Positions 16,069-22,514 of a stretch of DNA of 23,658 nt are shown piece by piece. The notes beneath the pieces were generated by a model that was not told where the DNA came from, made no database searches, and worked only from the letters and a program-made list of their open reading frames with translations. The position numbers and the translations under genes are program-made. Position 1 is the first letter of the stretch, and each line of letters begins with the position of its first letter. The stretch is from a virus. The stretch covers positions 1 through 23,658 of IMG/VR virus record IMGVR_UViG_3300033183_000185; one strand, written 5' to 3'.

Positions 16069-16317
16069 TTAGTTACCGCCTAATTTGTTCCGCGTCGATC
16101 CTAATGCGCCCGGTCCCTCTTGCCTTAGCTGAGAGAATAGCAATCGCATCCCGCCGCTACGCATACGTCTGCGTCTGCGCTGTGCGCCCTGCATCTGCTT
16201 TTCCTCTTGCGCTTCTGCACGGGCCTCTTGACGCTCTTGCGCTGCCGAAACTTGCTGTTGAGGAGCTGGAGTTGGTGCTGGTGCTGGTGTCGATTTACGA
16301 CCAAATATTCCACCCAT
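16069..16317 (-). CDS. Small virion-type hypothetical protein (MGGIFGRK)
   Basis: An 82-residue protein: Gly-rich start MGGIFGRKSTPAPAPTPAP, a Gln/Glu/Ala-rich helical middle, an Arg cluster (QRRRRRMRSGGMRLLFS) and a Gly-rich end. I recall small proteins of this layout, with Met-Gly-Gly start and C-terminal RSGGxRLL-like segment, in many podovirus late regions; their role is not known. Its start overlaps the stop of the GNAT-like gene by one base. An alternate frame in the same region (16125-16313) is a shadow. Confidence 0.7.
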   Translation of the reverse strand: MGGIFGRKSTPAPAPTPAPQQQVSAAQERQEARAEAQEEKQMQGAQRRRRRMRSGGMRLLFSQLRQEGPGALGSTRNKLGGN

Positions 16318-16799
16318 TATTCAAACCTCGCCATAGATAAATAGTCGGCCCCCTCTGGGCCATACTTCCTTAACTTGCACTCTACCTCAAAATGTAGTGC
16401 CTTGGCAAACCTTAACGCTACCATATGTTGATCTTTTACGAAAATTTGCATCCTAGCGATATCGTAATCCTCGAAAGCCTGAGCAAGTGTAGCTCTAGCG
16501 CCGACTAAAGTTGTCCTGGCGTGGCGGTCTAGTCCTTCGCCTGGAATAAACCAGCACTCAACTACTCCAGGCCAGATCTGACGCAGCCCATAACAGGCAA
16601 CGACTTTGCCTCGACCGATCGCAGTCCAGGACCATCCTAGCTCAGAATTGTCATAGACATAATCTCGATAACCAGGAATGACGCGCTCATACTCTTGTTC
16701 GTGCGGCCCTAGCTTCAACATAAACAAATGTTCGTATTGGAGCGGCACAATTTGTTCATCGGGCCGGGTTTGGAAAGTTGGGAGCTGAATAAGTGACAT
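16317..16799 (-). CDS. GNAT-fold-like phage protein (T7 gp13-like)
   Basis: A 160-residue protein. The pattern GKVVACYGLRQIWPGVVECWFIPGEGLDRHARTTL, then MQIFVKDQHMVALRFAKALHFEVECKLRKYGPEGADY fits the acyltransferase-like fold found in small podovirus proteins related to T7 gp13, needed for virion assembly in T7. The usual acetyl-CoA binding signature (Q/R-x-x-G-x-G/A) is not evident, so catalytic activity is doubtful. The start shares one base with the TerL stop. Whether it is packaged in virions is not known from sequence. Confidence 0.72.
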   Translation of the reverse strand: MSLIQLPTFQTRPDEQIVPLQYEHLFMLKLGPHEQEYERVIPGYRDYVYDNSELGWSWTAIGRGKVVACYGLRQIWPGVVECWFIPGEGLDRHARTTLVGARATLAQAFEDYDIARMQIFVKDQHMVALRFAKALHFEVECKLRKYGPEGADYLSMARFE

Positions 16800-18334
16800 C
16801 AGAAGATATTAAAGTCAGTGTTTGCTGTCATGGCCGGAGCCTGGGCAAATCCGCTACCATAAGTTCCCCGGCGCAATCGACGTTGTTCTCCGCCGCCCAG
16901 CATCAGATACCCGAACGCATCCCCGCAGTGTGAATGTTCGTTCTTTACTGGCGCGTCCTTAAACCGTTCTTGTCCGGCGCCGAGGGATTGGCGCTTGAAG
17001 AAATAGCCGCCGCTCAGAGATTTACGCAGACGAATACACTTTTTATCGACCATCAGCCCAGGTTTCGAGTTTACCAGGCGCGACATCGGCCCCGCCCCAG
17101 CTTCCCGGCGTACCTGGAAAGCGTTACTTTCTGTCGGCTGCGCCTTAAATCCGATCGATCGAAGGTGATCGAAGGCCGTAACCTCATAGATCTCGTCGCG
17201 CTTATTACCCGCAGGGTCGCCCCAGATCATTATTTCATGCTTAGAATATCGCTCCGCGATCCGCCCTAGAAGCTCCTGGCCAAATCTTTCCAGGCCCATA
17301 TCAAACGTCACAAGCTCATCGATGATCCGCCAAGACCCCGCCGTGGTTCTCTGGCCAAAGATCGCCGCCGGGGTCAAACCAAAGTCAACACCGATCTGTA
17401 TCGGATAATATGGATCTACCTCGACATCCCCAGACATAAGCTCATCGTCATACTCTGGCCATACGGGACGCCCCTCTTGGACAAATGTGTAAAGCCCTTG
17501 CGCATAACACCTGATCCAATCGGCATTCTTACCGCCCAGGAGCTGTTGATAGTATCCAGGCGGGAGATTGTTGCTGTTTTCCGCGTTGGGATTAACTTGC
17601 CACCATTTACCACCAGAGAACACAAAACCCTGGGCATCAGGATTTTCCTTCGGGATATCTTCTTTCTTGGGAAGGATAACACCGCCAGGCTGTCGAAAGA
17701 ATGACCAGGCAAATTTCCCGGTGATAGGATTTTTCTCTGCAAGCTCATGCCACCAGTGATCGCTATCCGGCGGGTTGGTATCCATCCAGATCCCGTACCA
17801 GGTAGGACCGCCATCGGATTTTGTAGGATATCGCCCGACCCGGTGCGTCAATCCATCGATCACGGCCTTCGGAAGCTCTCGAGCCTCGTTCACCCAAGCG
17901 CCCGTAAGTTCCAGGGACAACAGTTTCCGAACATCTTGCGGCGAAGAAAGCGCCATGAATATCACTTCGCAATCGATCCCAGGGATATCACCCCGCGTAG
18001 GAATACGAATGTGGTGTGAAATCGGCGGCTGCCAGCGCATCGATCCCCAGGTGTCCTCGGGAAATAGCTCTTGCCAGGTCTTGATGGTGGTCGTGCGCAG
18101 CTCGGGATAAGTATTACGAACAATAACAAATCGGGTATAGCGTATTCCGTCGCGCGGGCTGGGTTGTTGCCTAACCGCCCTAAGCATTATCTCGGCTGCG
18201 CAACCATAGGACTTACCCGAACCAACCGGACCCATCAACCCCCTAACGAAGCTATCGTCATGTAAAAATTTCCAAACAGTCGGACTGTTCTCGAAATTCA
18301 AATCAAGGCTGGGGATCTCTGACATATTCACCAT
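16799..18334 (-). CDS. terL: Terminase large subunit
   Basis: A 511-residue packaging motor. The ATPase part has Walker A GPVGSGKS at residues 35-42 and a Walker B-like segment LTGAWVNEARE near 143-153. The RNase H-like nuclease part has the expected acidic residues: D317 in GVDFG, D373 in WGDPAG and D472 in HCGDAFGYL. The length is normal for the family. It cuts concatemers and drives DNA through the portal. The start ATG 18332-18334 is preceded by AAGGGA and lies inside the preceding 50-residue gene (32-base overlap); an alternative ATG three codons later is possible. The stop overlaps the GNAT-like gene by one base. Confidence 0.96.
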   Translation of the reverse strand: MVNMSEIPSLDLNFENSPTVWKFLHDDSFVRGLMGPVGSGKSYGCAAEIMLRAVRQQPSPRDGIRYTRFVIVRNTYPELRTTTIKTWQELFPEDTWGSMRWQPPISHHIRIPTRGDIPGIDCEVIFMALSSPQDVRKLLSLELTGAWVNEARELPKAVIDGLTHRVGRYPTKSDGGPTWYGIWMDTNPPDSDHWWHELAEKNPITGKFAWSFFRQPGGVILPKKEDIPKENPDAQGFVFSGGKWWQVNPNAENSNNLPPGYYQQLLGGKNADWIRCYAQGLYTFVQEGRPVWPEYDDELMSGDVEVDPYYPIQIGVDFGLTPAAIFGQRTTAGSWRIIDELVTFDMGLERFGQELLGRIAERYSKHEIMIWGDPAGNKRDEIYEVTAFDHLRSIGFKAQPTESNAFQVRREAGAGPMSRLVNSKPGLMVDKKCIRLRKSLSGGYFFKRQSLGAGQERFKDAPVKNEHSHCGDAFGYLMLGGGEQRRLRRGTYGSGFAQAPAMTANTDFNIF

Positions 18335-18455
18335 CCAATCCCTTACGGGCTAACATTGCATAGAACTCGACGCCCTCGCTAACCAGGGCAACGCGCTCGA
18401 TCTCCTCCAGGCAAGCTTCGAGATCCTTCACACGCTCCTCAAGAGTTTTCGTCAT
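18303..18455 (-). CDS. 50-residue coiled-coil protein between TerS and TerL
   Basis: A short frame starting at ATG 18453-18455 with GAGG and a 6-base spacer and ending at TGA 18303-18305. The product is MTKTLEERVKDLEACLEEIE followed by RVALVSEGVEFYAMLARKGLDGEYVRDPQP. Residues 4-24 show a heptad of Leu, Val, Leu, Leu, Ile and Val, a probable short coiled coil. It overlaps TerS by 17 bases and TerL by 32 bases and fills the otherwise empty stretch between them, which supports a real gene. The function is unknown; a terminase-associated role is only suggested by position. Confidence 0.62.
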   Translation of the reverse strand: MTKTLEERVKDLEACLEEIERVALVSEGVEFYAMLARKGLDGEYVRDPQP

Positions 18456-18852
18456 CTACTACCTCGGCATATTCTGTGGTTGCCGGACCCTTCATGTTGA
18501 TCCCAACAATCGAGGGCTTGTCGCTTTCCTTCTCTGGATTATCCAAGAACCCAGCCGCTTTAGCCAATACCCTTAACACCGCAACCTTATCATGCATTTC
18601 AATCGCAACCCGGCCATCAGGCATGGGCGTGATTTTCTTGATCGCCCTCAATGCATAATCCGGGATATCTTCCTGTTTCTTCATCGTACCATCGAGGTTC
18701 ATTATCTCGGTGATCGATGTGGTCCCAAGAGCTATTAGCTCCTGGGCAACGGCTTCCTTATGGTTCTCTAATGTCTCACTCGTCTTTATTCGACGCTGCG
18801 CAACACGGATACCACCAAAGCGGCCAATAGGACTTTGCCGCGTCCGGGCCAT
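18439..18852 (-). CDS. terS: Terminase small subunit
   Basis: A 137-residue protein with the C-terminal core ALRAIKKITPMPDGRVAIEMHDKVAVLRVLAKAAGFL typical of small terminase subunits, in which a strand pair is followed by an oligomerisation helix ending in K-x-x-G-hydrophobic. The N-terminus is basic, consistent with DNA binding at the packaging site. The short length lacks an obvious long helix-turn-helix domain. Its start ATG overlaps the stop of the SSB-tailed gene (TAATG). Position directly before TerL supports the call. Confidence 0.85.
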   Translation of the reverse strand: MARTRQSPIGRFGGIRVAQRRIKTSETLENHKEAVAQELIALGTTSITEIMNLDGTMKKQEDIPDYALRAIKKITPMPDGRVAIEMHDKVAVLRVLAKAAGFLDNPEKESDKPSIVGINMKGPATTEYAEVVDDENS

Positions 18853-19112
18853 TAGAACGGGATCTCATCGTCCATCTTGGACTTGTTAAAGTTATCAGGG
18901 TTATCAGGGTTTCCACCCGCCTTACCCCCAGACCCATCATCCTCGAATAGGTTTATCCAAACCTCACCGTTCTCATCCTGCAAAGGCAGCGCGTTCAGCT
19001 TAATCCGCGTTCCCTTGCTATCAGACCAACCAATGCCCAGGCGAACCCAATCCGTTTTCTCCGGATCATTACGGCGCTTCTGTGGCTGCACCACTCTCAA
19101 TGTCTTTTTCAT
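18852..19112 (-). CDS. Small protein with SSB-type C-terminal tip (candidate ssDNA-binding protein)
   Basis: An 86-residue protein ending in MDDEIPF, the acidic-Ile-Pro-Phe tip by which bacterial SSB recruits repair and replication partners. A Gly/Asn/Asp-rich linker (about 57-75) precedes the tip, also like SSB. The N-terminal part (TDWVRLGIGWSDSKGTRIKLNALPLQDENGEVWINLF) resembles a short beta-rich family seen in phages and is too short for a complete classical SSB OB fold of about 110 residues. Two perfect 9-base tandem copies of TTATCAGGG (18892-18909) encode the NPDNPDN part of the linker. GGAAGGA precedes the start. It lies between replication and packaging genes. I think it takes the SSB role, but binding is inferred. 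Confidence 0.72.
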   Translation of the reverse strand: MKKTLRVVQPQKRRNDPEKTDWVRLGIGWSDSKGTRIKLNALPLQDENGEVWINLFEDDGSGGKAGGNPDNPDNFNKSKMDDEIPF

Positions 19113-19452
19113 TACTCATCCTTCCTGATTGAGTTAATCGGGACTTCATAGCCCCACCTTCATCCGACCGCCGAGCCGCAGCCATCATAGCCGCATCCAG
19201 CGATTCAAACCGGGGAAACTTCTCCCCAGTGTTCTCCTCCCAATTCTTTGCCATCTCCCAGGCATCATCAGGACGACCCTTGAACAAATACGCATTCCCA
19301 TTCGGACCCCACCAAATGCTGGGGATGTTCCAGAACATACCGTCCGGAGACTTCTCACTCATCAGGTATTCCGTACTCTTGCCACCAAGACCCACATCCT
19401 TCGGACTATGCTTGGCCGGGTCAAACGGTTCCAGAAATTCTTTCCAACTCAT
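19069..19452 (-). CDS. Hypothetical protein
   Basis: A 127-residue protein of unknown function, starting MSWKEFLEPFDPAKHSPKDV. The ATG at 19450-19452 is chosen because GGAAGGA lies 6 bases upstream; the earlier ATG and TTG have no usable spacing. The middle, IWWGPNGNAYLFKGRPDDAWEMAKNWEENTGEKFPRFESLDAAMMAAARRS, looks like a compact domain with aromatic-rich strand and helices. The last 44 bases overlap the SSB-tailed gene, an unusually long overlap for this operon. It is the first gene after the 197-base gap that follows the replication initiator, so it may head the late transcript. Confidence 0.7.
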   Translation of the reverse strand: MSWKEFLEPFDPAKHSPKDVGLGGKSTEYLMSEKSPDGMFWNIPSIWWGPNGNAYLFKGRPDDAWEMAKNWEENTGEKFPRFESLDAAMMAAARRSDEGGAMKSRLTQSGRMSNEKDIESGAATEAP

Positions 19453-19664
19453 ATTCATTCCTTCCAATTACGGTATCGCACAAACAGCCCAGAAATTCCA
19501 GAAAATATTTTTGTGGGACACCTCACACTAGCGCGCGGGGGCGGGGGGGCAGGGGTGCCGTGCGATCGATCGGCTCATATGCTAATCCTGCGATGTTAGC
19601 GCTATAAACGTATAATGTCGATTATGTTAAATTATTGAGCTTGCAAGCCCTTGATTTGATTGCA
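19453..19664. other. Intergenic gap with G-rich tract and dyad, possible start of late transcript
   Basis: The gap follows the initiator stop. It holds an AT-rich part (about 19600-19664), an inverted repeat ATAAT-GTCG-ATTAT (19614-19627), the palindrome CGATCGATCG (19562-19571) and a G-rich tract (19537-19555). It is the only sizeable gap between the replication genes and packaging genes, so a promoter for the late block is expected here. I could not find a convincing -35/-10 pair on the - strand. Confidence 0.5.
19537..19555 (+). other. Potential G-quadruplex tract
   Basis: Three G runs of 5, 7 and 4 bases separated by C and CA on the + strand. If the 7-run splits, four G3 runs with very short loops are available. 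The G-rich strand is the template strand for the leftward genes. Confidence 0.55.
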
Positions 19665-20528
19665 TTAAAATCCTCTGGTTGATCTGACAGTCTTTTTAAG
19701 GATGCTAGTCGCGTCCTGGTTGTAGCATCTGGGCTTCCTGGTGGTCACGCGCTCGACCGGATTGGCAAAGTATCCGATGCCTCGAGCATAGTCCCGGTGC
19801 TTGTCCCGGCAGTATTGCCAGTGATCCTCCAGGATCTTGGCCCATTTTTCCCTGGTCAGACCGTTCCTGATCCACTGAGACATTACATCGATGTCACGAT
19901 CATTGATAATCCTTGGAGTTCCAAAACTTTCCGCAGATCTCAAAAACATTACACAAAACTGTCTAGCCTCATCACTATAATAGTTAATAGACTTATCGTT
20001 ATATGGTGTGTTTATGCAACTTCCAGAGGTTGCACCCCCTGCAACTTCCAGAGGTTGCACCCCCTGAGAGTTATCCACAGGTTGATTGGGTTGTCTGTTT
20101 ATCTTTTCTAGTTGCTCTTTGGCTTCCTGTTGGAACTGTAGCCCAGCTTGTCTGCGCCCTTCTTCGACGCCTATTTGTTGTGCTGCTGTCAGGTTTGCTT
20201 TGGCCTCATCCAGATCCTCTGGCGCTCGTTTGAATACCACGCGGATCGATCTTGTCTTTTGCCATTTGTTGAGGGGCTTGGCGTCTTTGATGTATCCGTA
20301 TTCTCTCAGCTTCTTAATTTGCTTGGCAACAGCTTGCCTGGATACGCCCAACTCGGATGCAATCCTTCCCTGGCTTACCCAAGTGACGCCCAGGTAATCA
20401 CAATATGAACAGATCAAGGCCAGGACAGAGAACGCGGCGGTTCCGTGCAATCGATGATCTCTACATGCCTCGATCGGGATCACTGCGAAGTTCCGCAGAT
20501 CCTTATTCTTTGCCATTGGCGGTTTCAT
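19665..20528 (-). CDS. Winged-helix replication initiator (lambda O-like by organisation)
   Basis: A 287-residue protein. Residues 30-80 form a winged helix-turn-helix: AAFSVLALICSYCD, then VSQGRIASELGVSRQAVAKQ, then LREYGYI. A charged, Gln-rich linker (about 100-180) is followed by a helical C-terminal domain (ARQFCVMFLRSAESFG ... IRNGLTREKWAKILEDHW ... GIGYFANPVERV) that may contact a helicase or loader. DNA for the linker holds two 25-bp iterons, a DnaA box and an AT-rich stretch, as lambda O carries ori in its own gene. ATG 20526-20528 overlaps the upstream stop and has AGAGGAA before it; ATG at residue 5 is an alternative. The regulator and RusA genes lie upstream. Initiator function is inferred from the fold and the internal repeats. 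Confidence 0.78.
   Translation of the reverse strand: MKPPMAKNKDLRNFAVIPIEACRDHRLHGTAAFSVLALICSYCDYLGVTWVSQGRIASELGVSRQAVAKQIKKLREYGYIKDAKPLNKWQKTRSIRVVFKRAPEDLDEAKANLTAAQQIGVEEGRRQAGLQFQQEAKEQLEKINRQPNQPVDNSQGVQPLEVAGGATSGSCINTPYNDKSINYYSDEARQFCVMFLRSAESFGTPRIINDRDIDVMSQWIRNGLTREKWAKILEDHWQYCRDKHRDYARGIGYFANPVERVTTRKPRCYNQDATSILKKTVRSTRGF
20016..20065. repeat. Two perfect tandem 25-bp iterons
   Basis: Copies at 20016-20040 and 20041-20065 are identical. Each starts with GCAACTTCCAGAGGTTGC, whose outer arms GCAAC and GTTGC are inverted, followed by ACCCCCT. The 25-base period is not a multiple of three, so the two copies encode different peptides (GVQPLEVA and GATSGSC). Conservation is therefore at the DNA level. 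Confidence 0.9.
20071..20079 (+). promoter_or_regulatory. Perfect DnaA box
   Basis: TTATCCACA, the high-affinity consensus for host DnaA, lies 5 bases beyond the second iteron. It encodes ordinary residues VDN of the initiator linker. Confidence 0.7.
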
Positions 20529-20755
20529 GTTGTTTCCTCTGGATCATCAAAAAATGGCATCCAATGCGTGACACCGCTTATTGGTTTGCCATGATCGGCC
20601 ACCCAGAATTGCCGCTTTGCGTTCCACCAGGCGCCAGTGACACCCCACCTTTTTTGGCCGTCAAGCGGATCTTCATAGTCATACGAAACCAGCACCCGCT
20701 TTGTTGGTCTGCGATCCCCTTTGTTTATTTTCGTCCAAGGCGGTAATTTTCTCAT
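20525..20755 (-). CDS. DUF551-like small protein
   Basis: A 76-residue protein starting MRKLPPWTKINKGD. The C-terminal part (residues 33-71) has KRWGVTGAWWNAKRQFWVAD and GVTHWMPFFDDPEE; the VTHWMP ending is the hallmark of DUF551, a family of small phage proteins without known function. It is compact and aromatic-rich. The start overlaps the RusA stop by 4 bases and the stop overlaps the initiator start by 4 bases (ATGA), so it is cotranslated with the replication genes. Confidence 0.75.
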   Translation of the reverse strand: MRKLPPWTKINKGDRRPTKRVLVSYDYEDPLDGQKRWGVTGAWWNAKRQFWVADHGKPISGVTHWMPFFDDPEETT

Positions 20756-21165
20756 TCATCCCACTCCACGCTGACCAGCATCAATGGATCTCCATATCGT
20801 TTCGTTGCTATAATACGATCGACCTGGGCATCATCATCGAACGTAACGCCATTACAAGCGTCCAGGACAGCCTTAACAATGTTATCAATGTCTGGCCTAC
20901 CTGGGGACACTTCCCCGCGTGTAGCGGCTTCTCTGCGCTTCTTAGACCATGATTTGGGGATATCGAACTGTGCCAGGATGTGAACCGTGCATTGCCCGGT
21001 TGCTGGCTCATAGCCCAGATCTTGCATGGCATCAGATGCAGCGGCGGCCAATCGATGTTCGTATTCCTTTGTCTTGGCTGGTGTGTATGCGCGGCCTTGC
21101 CTGGTAAACCGTGGTCGGCCCTTGCCGATGGGTTGACCCTTTAACCAGAAGTCAACTCTATGCAT
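20752..21165 (-). CDS. rusA: RusA-family Holliday junction resolvase
   Basis: A 137-residue protein starting MHRVDFWLKGQPIGKGRPRF. The family core GRPDIDNIVKAVLDACNGVTFDDDAQV has the expected catalytic aspartates (D92, D94 and D110 in this numbering), and basic residues in GKGRPRFTRQGRAYTPAKT at the N-terminus fit the usual DNA-contact region. It resolves branched DNA before packaging. ATG 21163-21165 is chosen; it lies 2 bases before the stop of the regulator gene. A TTG three codons upstream would give 140 residues. The ribosome site is weak (GAG), suggesting coupling to the regulator gene. Length matches E. coli RusA (120) with a slightly longer tail. Confidence 0.92.
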   Translation of the reverse strand: MHRVDFWLKGQPIGKGRPRFTRQGRAYTPAKTKEYEHRLAAAASDAMQDLGYEPATGQCTVHILAQFDIPKSWSKKRREAATRGEVSPGRPDIDNIVKAVLDACNGVTFDDDAQVDRIIATKRYGDPLMLVSVEWDE

Positions 21166-21394
21166 TGCGCTCAAGCCAATCGATCACATCGATCTGTTCC
21201 TCATGTTCCTGGTATGGAACCGGGGCAACGCTTGGCCGAGGTTTCCCCAGGTAATTATCAATCAGATCTGTGAGAACCATTGCAGCACTCACACCCTGCT
21301 CTCGAGCTTCACCCATCAATCGGTCCTTTACTGGCCGGGGCAGCCGACAATGAAATGCGGTTAGATCCTCAGATGTTTGACGTTTGGTTGACAT
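21158..21394 (-). CDS. Ribbon-helix-helix DNA-binding regulator
   Basis: A 78-residue protein, MSTKRQTSEDLTAFHCRLPR and on. Residues 12-19 (TAFHCRLP) form the probable DNA-contacting strand, PVKDRLMGEAREQG the first helix, and SAAMVLTDLIDNYL the second, the plan of Arc/MetJ-type dimers. The C-terminus (EEQIDVIDWLERNA) is acidic. ATG 21392-21394 is chosen because GGAAAGGA (21401-21408) is 6 bases upstream; the frame extends to 21565 but crosses the divergent promoter, so the longer version is not used. It heads the leftward operon next to divergent early promoters that carry CGATATCG palindromes, likely its operators. Target sites are inferred. Confidence 0.85.
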   Translation of the reverse strand: MSTKRQTSEDLTAFHCRLPRPVKDRLMGEAREQGVSAAMVLTDLIDNYLGKPRPSVAPVPYQEHEEQIDVIDWLERNA

Positions 21395-21436
21395 ATCGAT
21401 TCCTTTCCTAAGTGCGACATTCCGCCGCAGTATTAA

Positions 21437-21444
21437 CGATATCG
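21437..21444. promoter_or_regulatory. Candidate operator 1, CGATATCG
   Basis: Perfect 8-base palindrome ending one base before the -35 box of the early promoter. It shares sequence with operators 2 and 3. The same 8-mer also occurs by chance in coding DNA (for example 1271-1278), so binding needs a test. Confidence 0.5.
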
Positions 21445-21445
21445 G

Positions 21446-21474
21446 TTTACAATGCGATATCGCTTGCCTATATA
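21446..21474 (+). promoter_or_regulatory. Early sigma-70 promoter P1
   Basis: TTTACA (21446-21451), 17-base spacer, TATATA (21469-21474). It is 38 bases upstream of the first rightward start and fits host RNA polymerase. Confidence 0.78.
21455..21462. promoter_or_regulatory. Candidate operator 2, CGATATCG in P1 spacer
   Basis: Perfect palindrome between -35 and -10 of P1; a bound regulator would block the polymerase. Confidence 0.55.
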
Positions 21475-21511
21475 CAAGTTGTAAGTTTGATTTAGCAAGG
21501 AAGGAAACGAG

Positions 21512-21661
21512 ATGGGAATGATGATTTTGGCAATGGGCTTGGCGGCATACGCCTGGTTCGCCCACCAGCCCCGCCCTCGTTTAGCATTTGCAGTAAGTGA
21601 GGCGCGGTTGCGCCAGGACGCCCGTTACGCAGTATGGGCAAACAACATGGAAGGAGCTTAA
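21512..21661 (+). CDS. 49-residue small membrane protein
   Basis: ATG 21512-21514 follows a strong site, AAGGAAGGAAACGAG. The product starts MGMMILAMGLAAYAWFA, a hydrophobic segment long enough for one membrane span, followed by a basic tail (HQPRPRLAFAVSEARLRQDARYAVWANNMEGA). It is the first gene downstream of P1, so probably very early. A role in the host envelope, for example excluding other phages or altering the membrane, is speculative. The stop lies 2 bases before the next start. Confidence 0.7.
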   Translation: MGMMILAMGLAAYAWFAHQPRPRLAFAVSEARLRQDARYAVWANNMEGA

Positions 21662-21663
21662 TC

Positions 21664-21915
21664 ATGTTACCTGAATTACGTCACCAAATTAATCGAGCCG
21701 CAGAGCGTTACGCTCAGATGGTCCACATCGGCGACGAAATGACTGCCTTGGGTCACGAGCGCTGGGGCAAGTTGATGGGCTTGTTGTGGGTCTGGCGTTA
21801 CTTGCACGACAACCAGGAGGCTGTGATCGGCATGGCCCACCGTGAGGTCGAGGCCGCCCAGGTTCGTTTGGGTTACATCGATGAAGAAGGTTACGCAGTA
21901 GAAGGAGCCGCATAA
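21664..21915 (+). CDS. Hypothetical early protein
   Basis: An 83-residue helical protein starting MLPELRHQINRAAERYAQMV. ATG 21664 is chosen since AAGGAG lies 7 bases upstream; the frame also opens at 21634, but that would run deep into the preceding gene. Trp-rich centre (RWGKLMGLLWVWRYLHDNQE) and acidic end. No family recognised. The stop shares one base with the next start (TAATG). Confidence 0.72.
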   Translation: MLPELRHQINRAAERYAQMVHIGDEMTALGHERWGKLMGLLWVWRYLHDNQEAVIGMAHREVEAAQVRLGYIDEEGYAVEGAA

Positions 21916-22232
21916 TGCAATTCGCAACTGTCGCAGAAGCTATCCAGGAATGGGCTTACAACGTGGGCCACGAGCGCCCAGAATGCGCCTGGATCTGTAG
22001 TGATTACGATACCTGGGAGCGCAACCCATACTACCGGGGACCACCCGTTGAGCATCCCGAGGTAGAATATGCCAACCAACAAGCAGAAGCCGAGCGCATC
22101 GAGCTACAGAACCGCAACGGCGTTGACATGCCTTGGTTGGGTCAGGTGAACGAATTTACCTTTAACTTTTTCGGTTTCGAGGTTTGCCGTGCTAACGGCT
22201 GCGTCCAGGTCGAAGATGTAATTCCATTTTAA
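21915..22232 (+). CDS. Hypothetical early acidic protein
   Basis: A 105-residue protein starting MQFATVAEAIQEWAYNVGHE. It is acidic and rich in aromatic residues (DTWERNPYYRGPPVEHPEVEYANQQ), ending FGFEVCRANGCVQVEDVIPF. I recognise no family. Translation is coupled to the previous gene through TAATG; AAGGAGCC lies just upstream. Confidence 0.72.
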   Translation: MQFATVAEAIQEWAYNVGHERPECAWICSDYDTWERNPYYRGPPVEHPEVEYANQQAEAERIELQNRNGVDMPWLGQVNEFTFNFFGFEVCRANGCVQVEDVIPF

Positions 22233-22247
22233 TCAGGAGGAAAACAA

Positions 22248-22505
22248 ATGAAAAAGAATATGCGTTACGCTTTCAATGCACTGAAAAAGATCGGCGCCCC
22301 AGTGATCGATCACGGCGAGGAGAACTTTTACATCAGCGCCGAGAACAATGTCACTGAGATCTGGGCTGACTATTGGATGATGGGCATGGGGAACAGCTTT
22401 GTCGATGACTTCGGAGTGAACAAGCGAATCAATCGCATCTTGGATCGTTACGGCCTGTTTGCCGAGTGGCAGAACCCAGGTTGCTTGGCCGTTCACGAAA
22501 ATTAA
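22248..22505 (+). CDS. Conserved hypothetical phage protein
   Basis: An 85-residue protein starting MKKNMRYAFNALKKIGAPVI after AGGAGG. The segments GAPVIDHGEENFYISAENN, ADYW and NKRINRILDRYGLFAEWQNPGCLAV follow a pattern I have seen in unnamed small proteins of phages. Their role is not known. A 15-base gap separates it from the previous gene, and a second early promoter (P2) begins 9 bases after its stop. Confidence 0.75.
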   Translation: MKKNMRYAFNALKKIGAPVIDHGEENFYISAENNVTEIWADYWMMGMGNSFVDDFGVNKRINRILDRYGLFAEWQNPGCLAVHEN

Positions 22506-22514
22506 TAGGGGGGG

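Larger units (their letters stand above)
19971..20079. other. Putative replication origin inside the initiator gene
   Basis: In the direction of the gene the order is DnaA box (20071-20079), two tandem 25-bp iterons (20065 to 20016), then an AT-rich segment (19971-20015, 11 G/C of 45 bases). This is the order of the lambda origin: iterons followed by an AT-rich unwinding region in the coding part between the two domains of O. Everything stated about repeats is directly visible; the origin function is inferred. Confidence 0.7.
21395..21511. promoter_or_regulatory. Divergent control region
   Basis: This 117-base gap separates the leftward regulator gene from the rightward early genes. It contains a strong rightward promoter, two CGATATCG palindromes 18 bases apart and the ribosome sites of both genes. 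A possible leftward -10 (TAATAC at 21430-21435) has no good -35. Confidence 0.7.

Noticed and set aside
21395-21565. Longer form of the ribbon-helix-helix protein starting at 21565.
   Set aside because: It would run across the P1 promoter and palindromes; the inner ATG 21392-21394 has an excellent ribosome site and the family-typical N-terminus.
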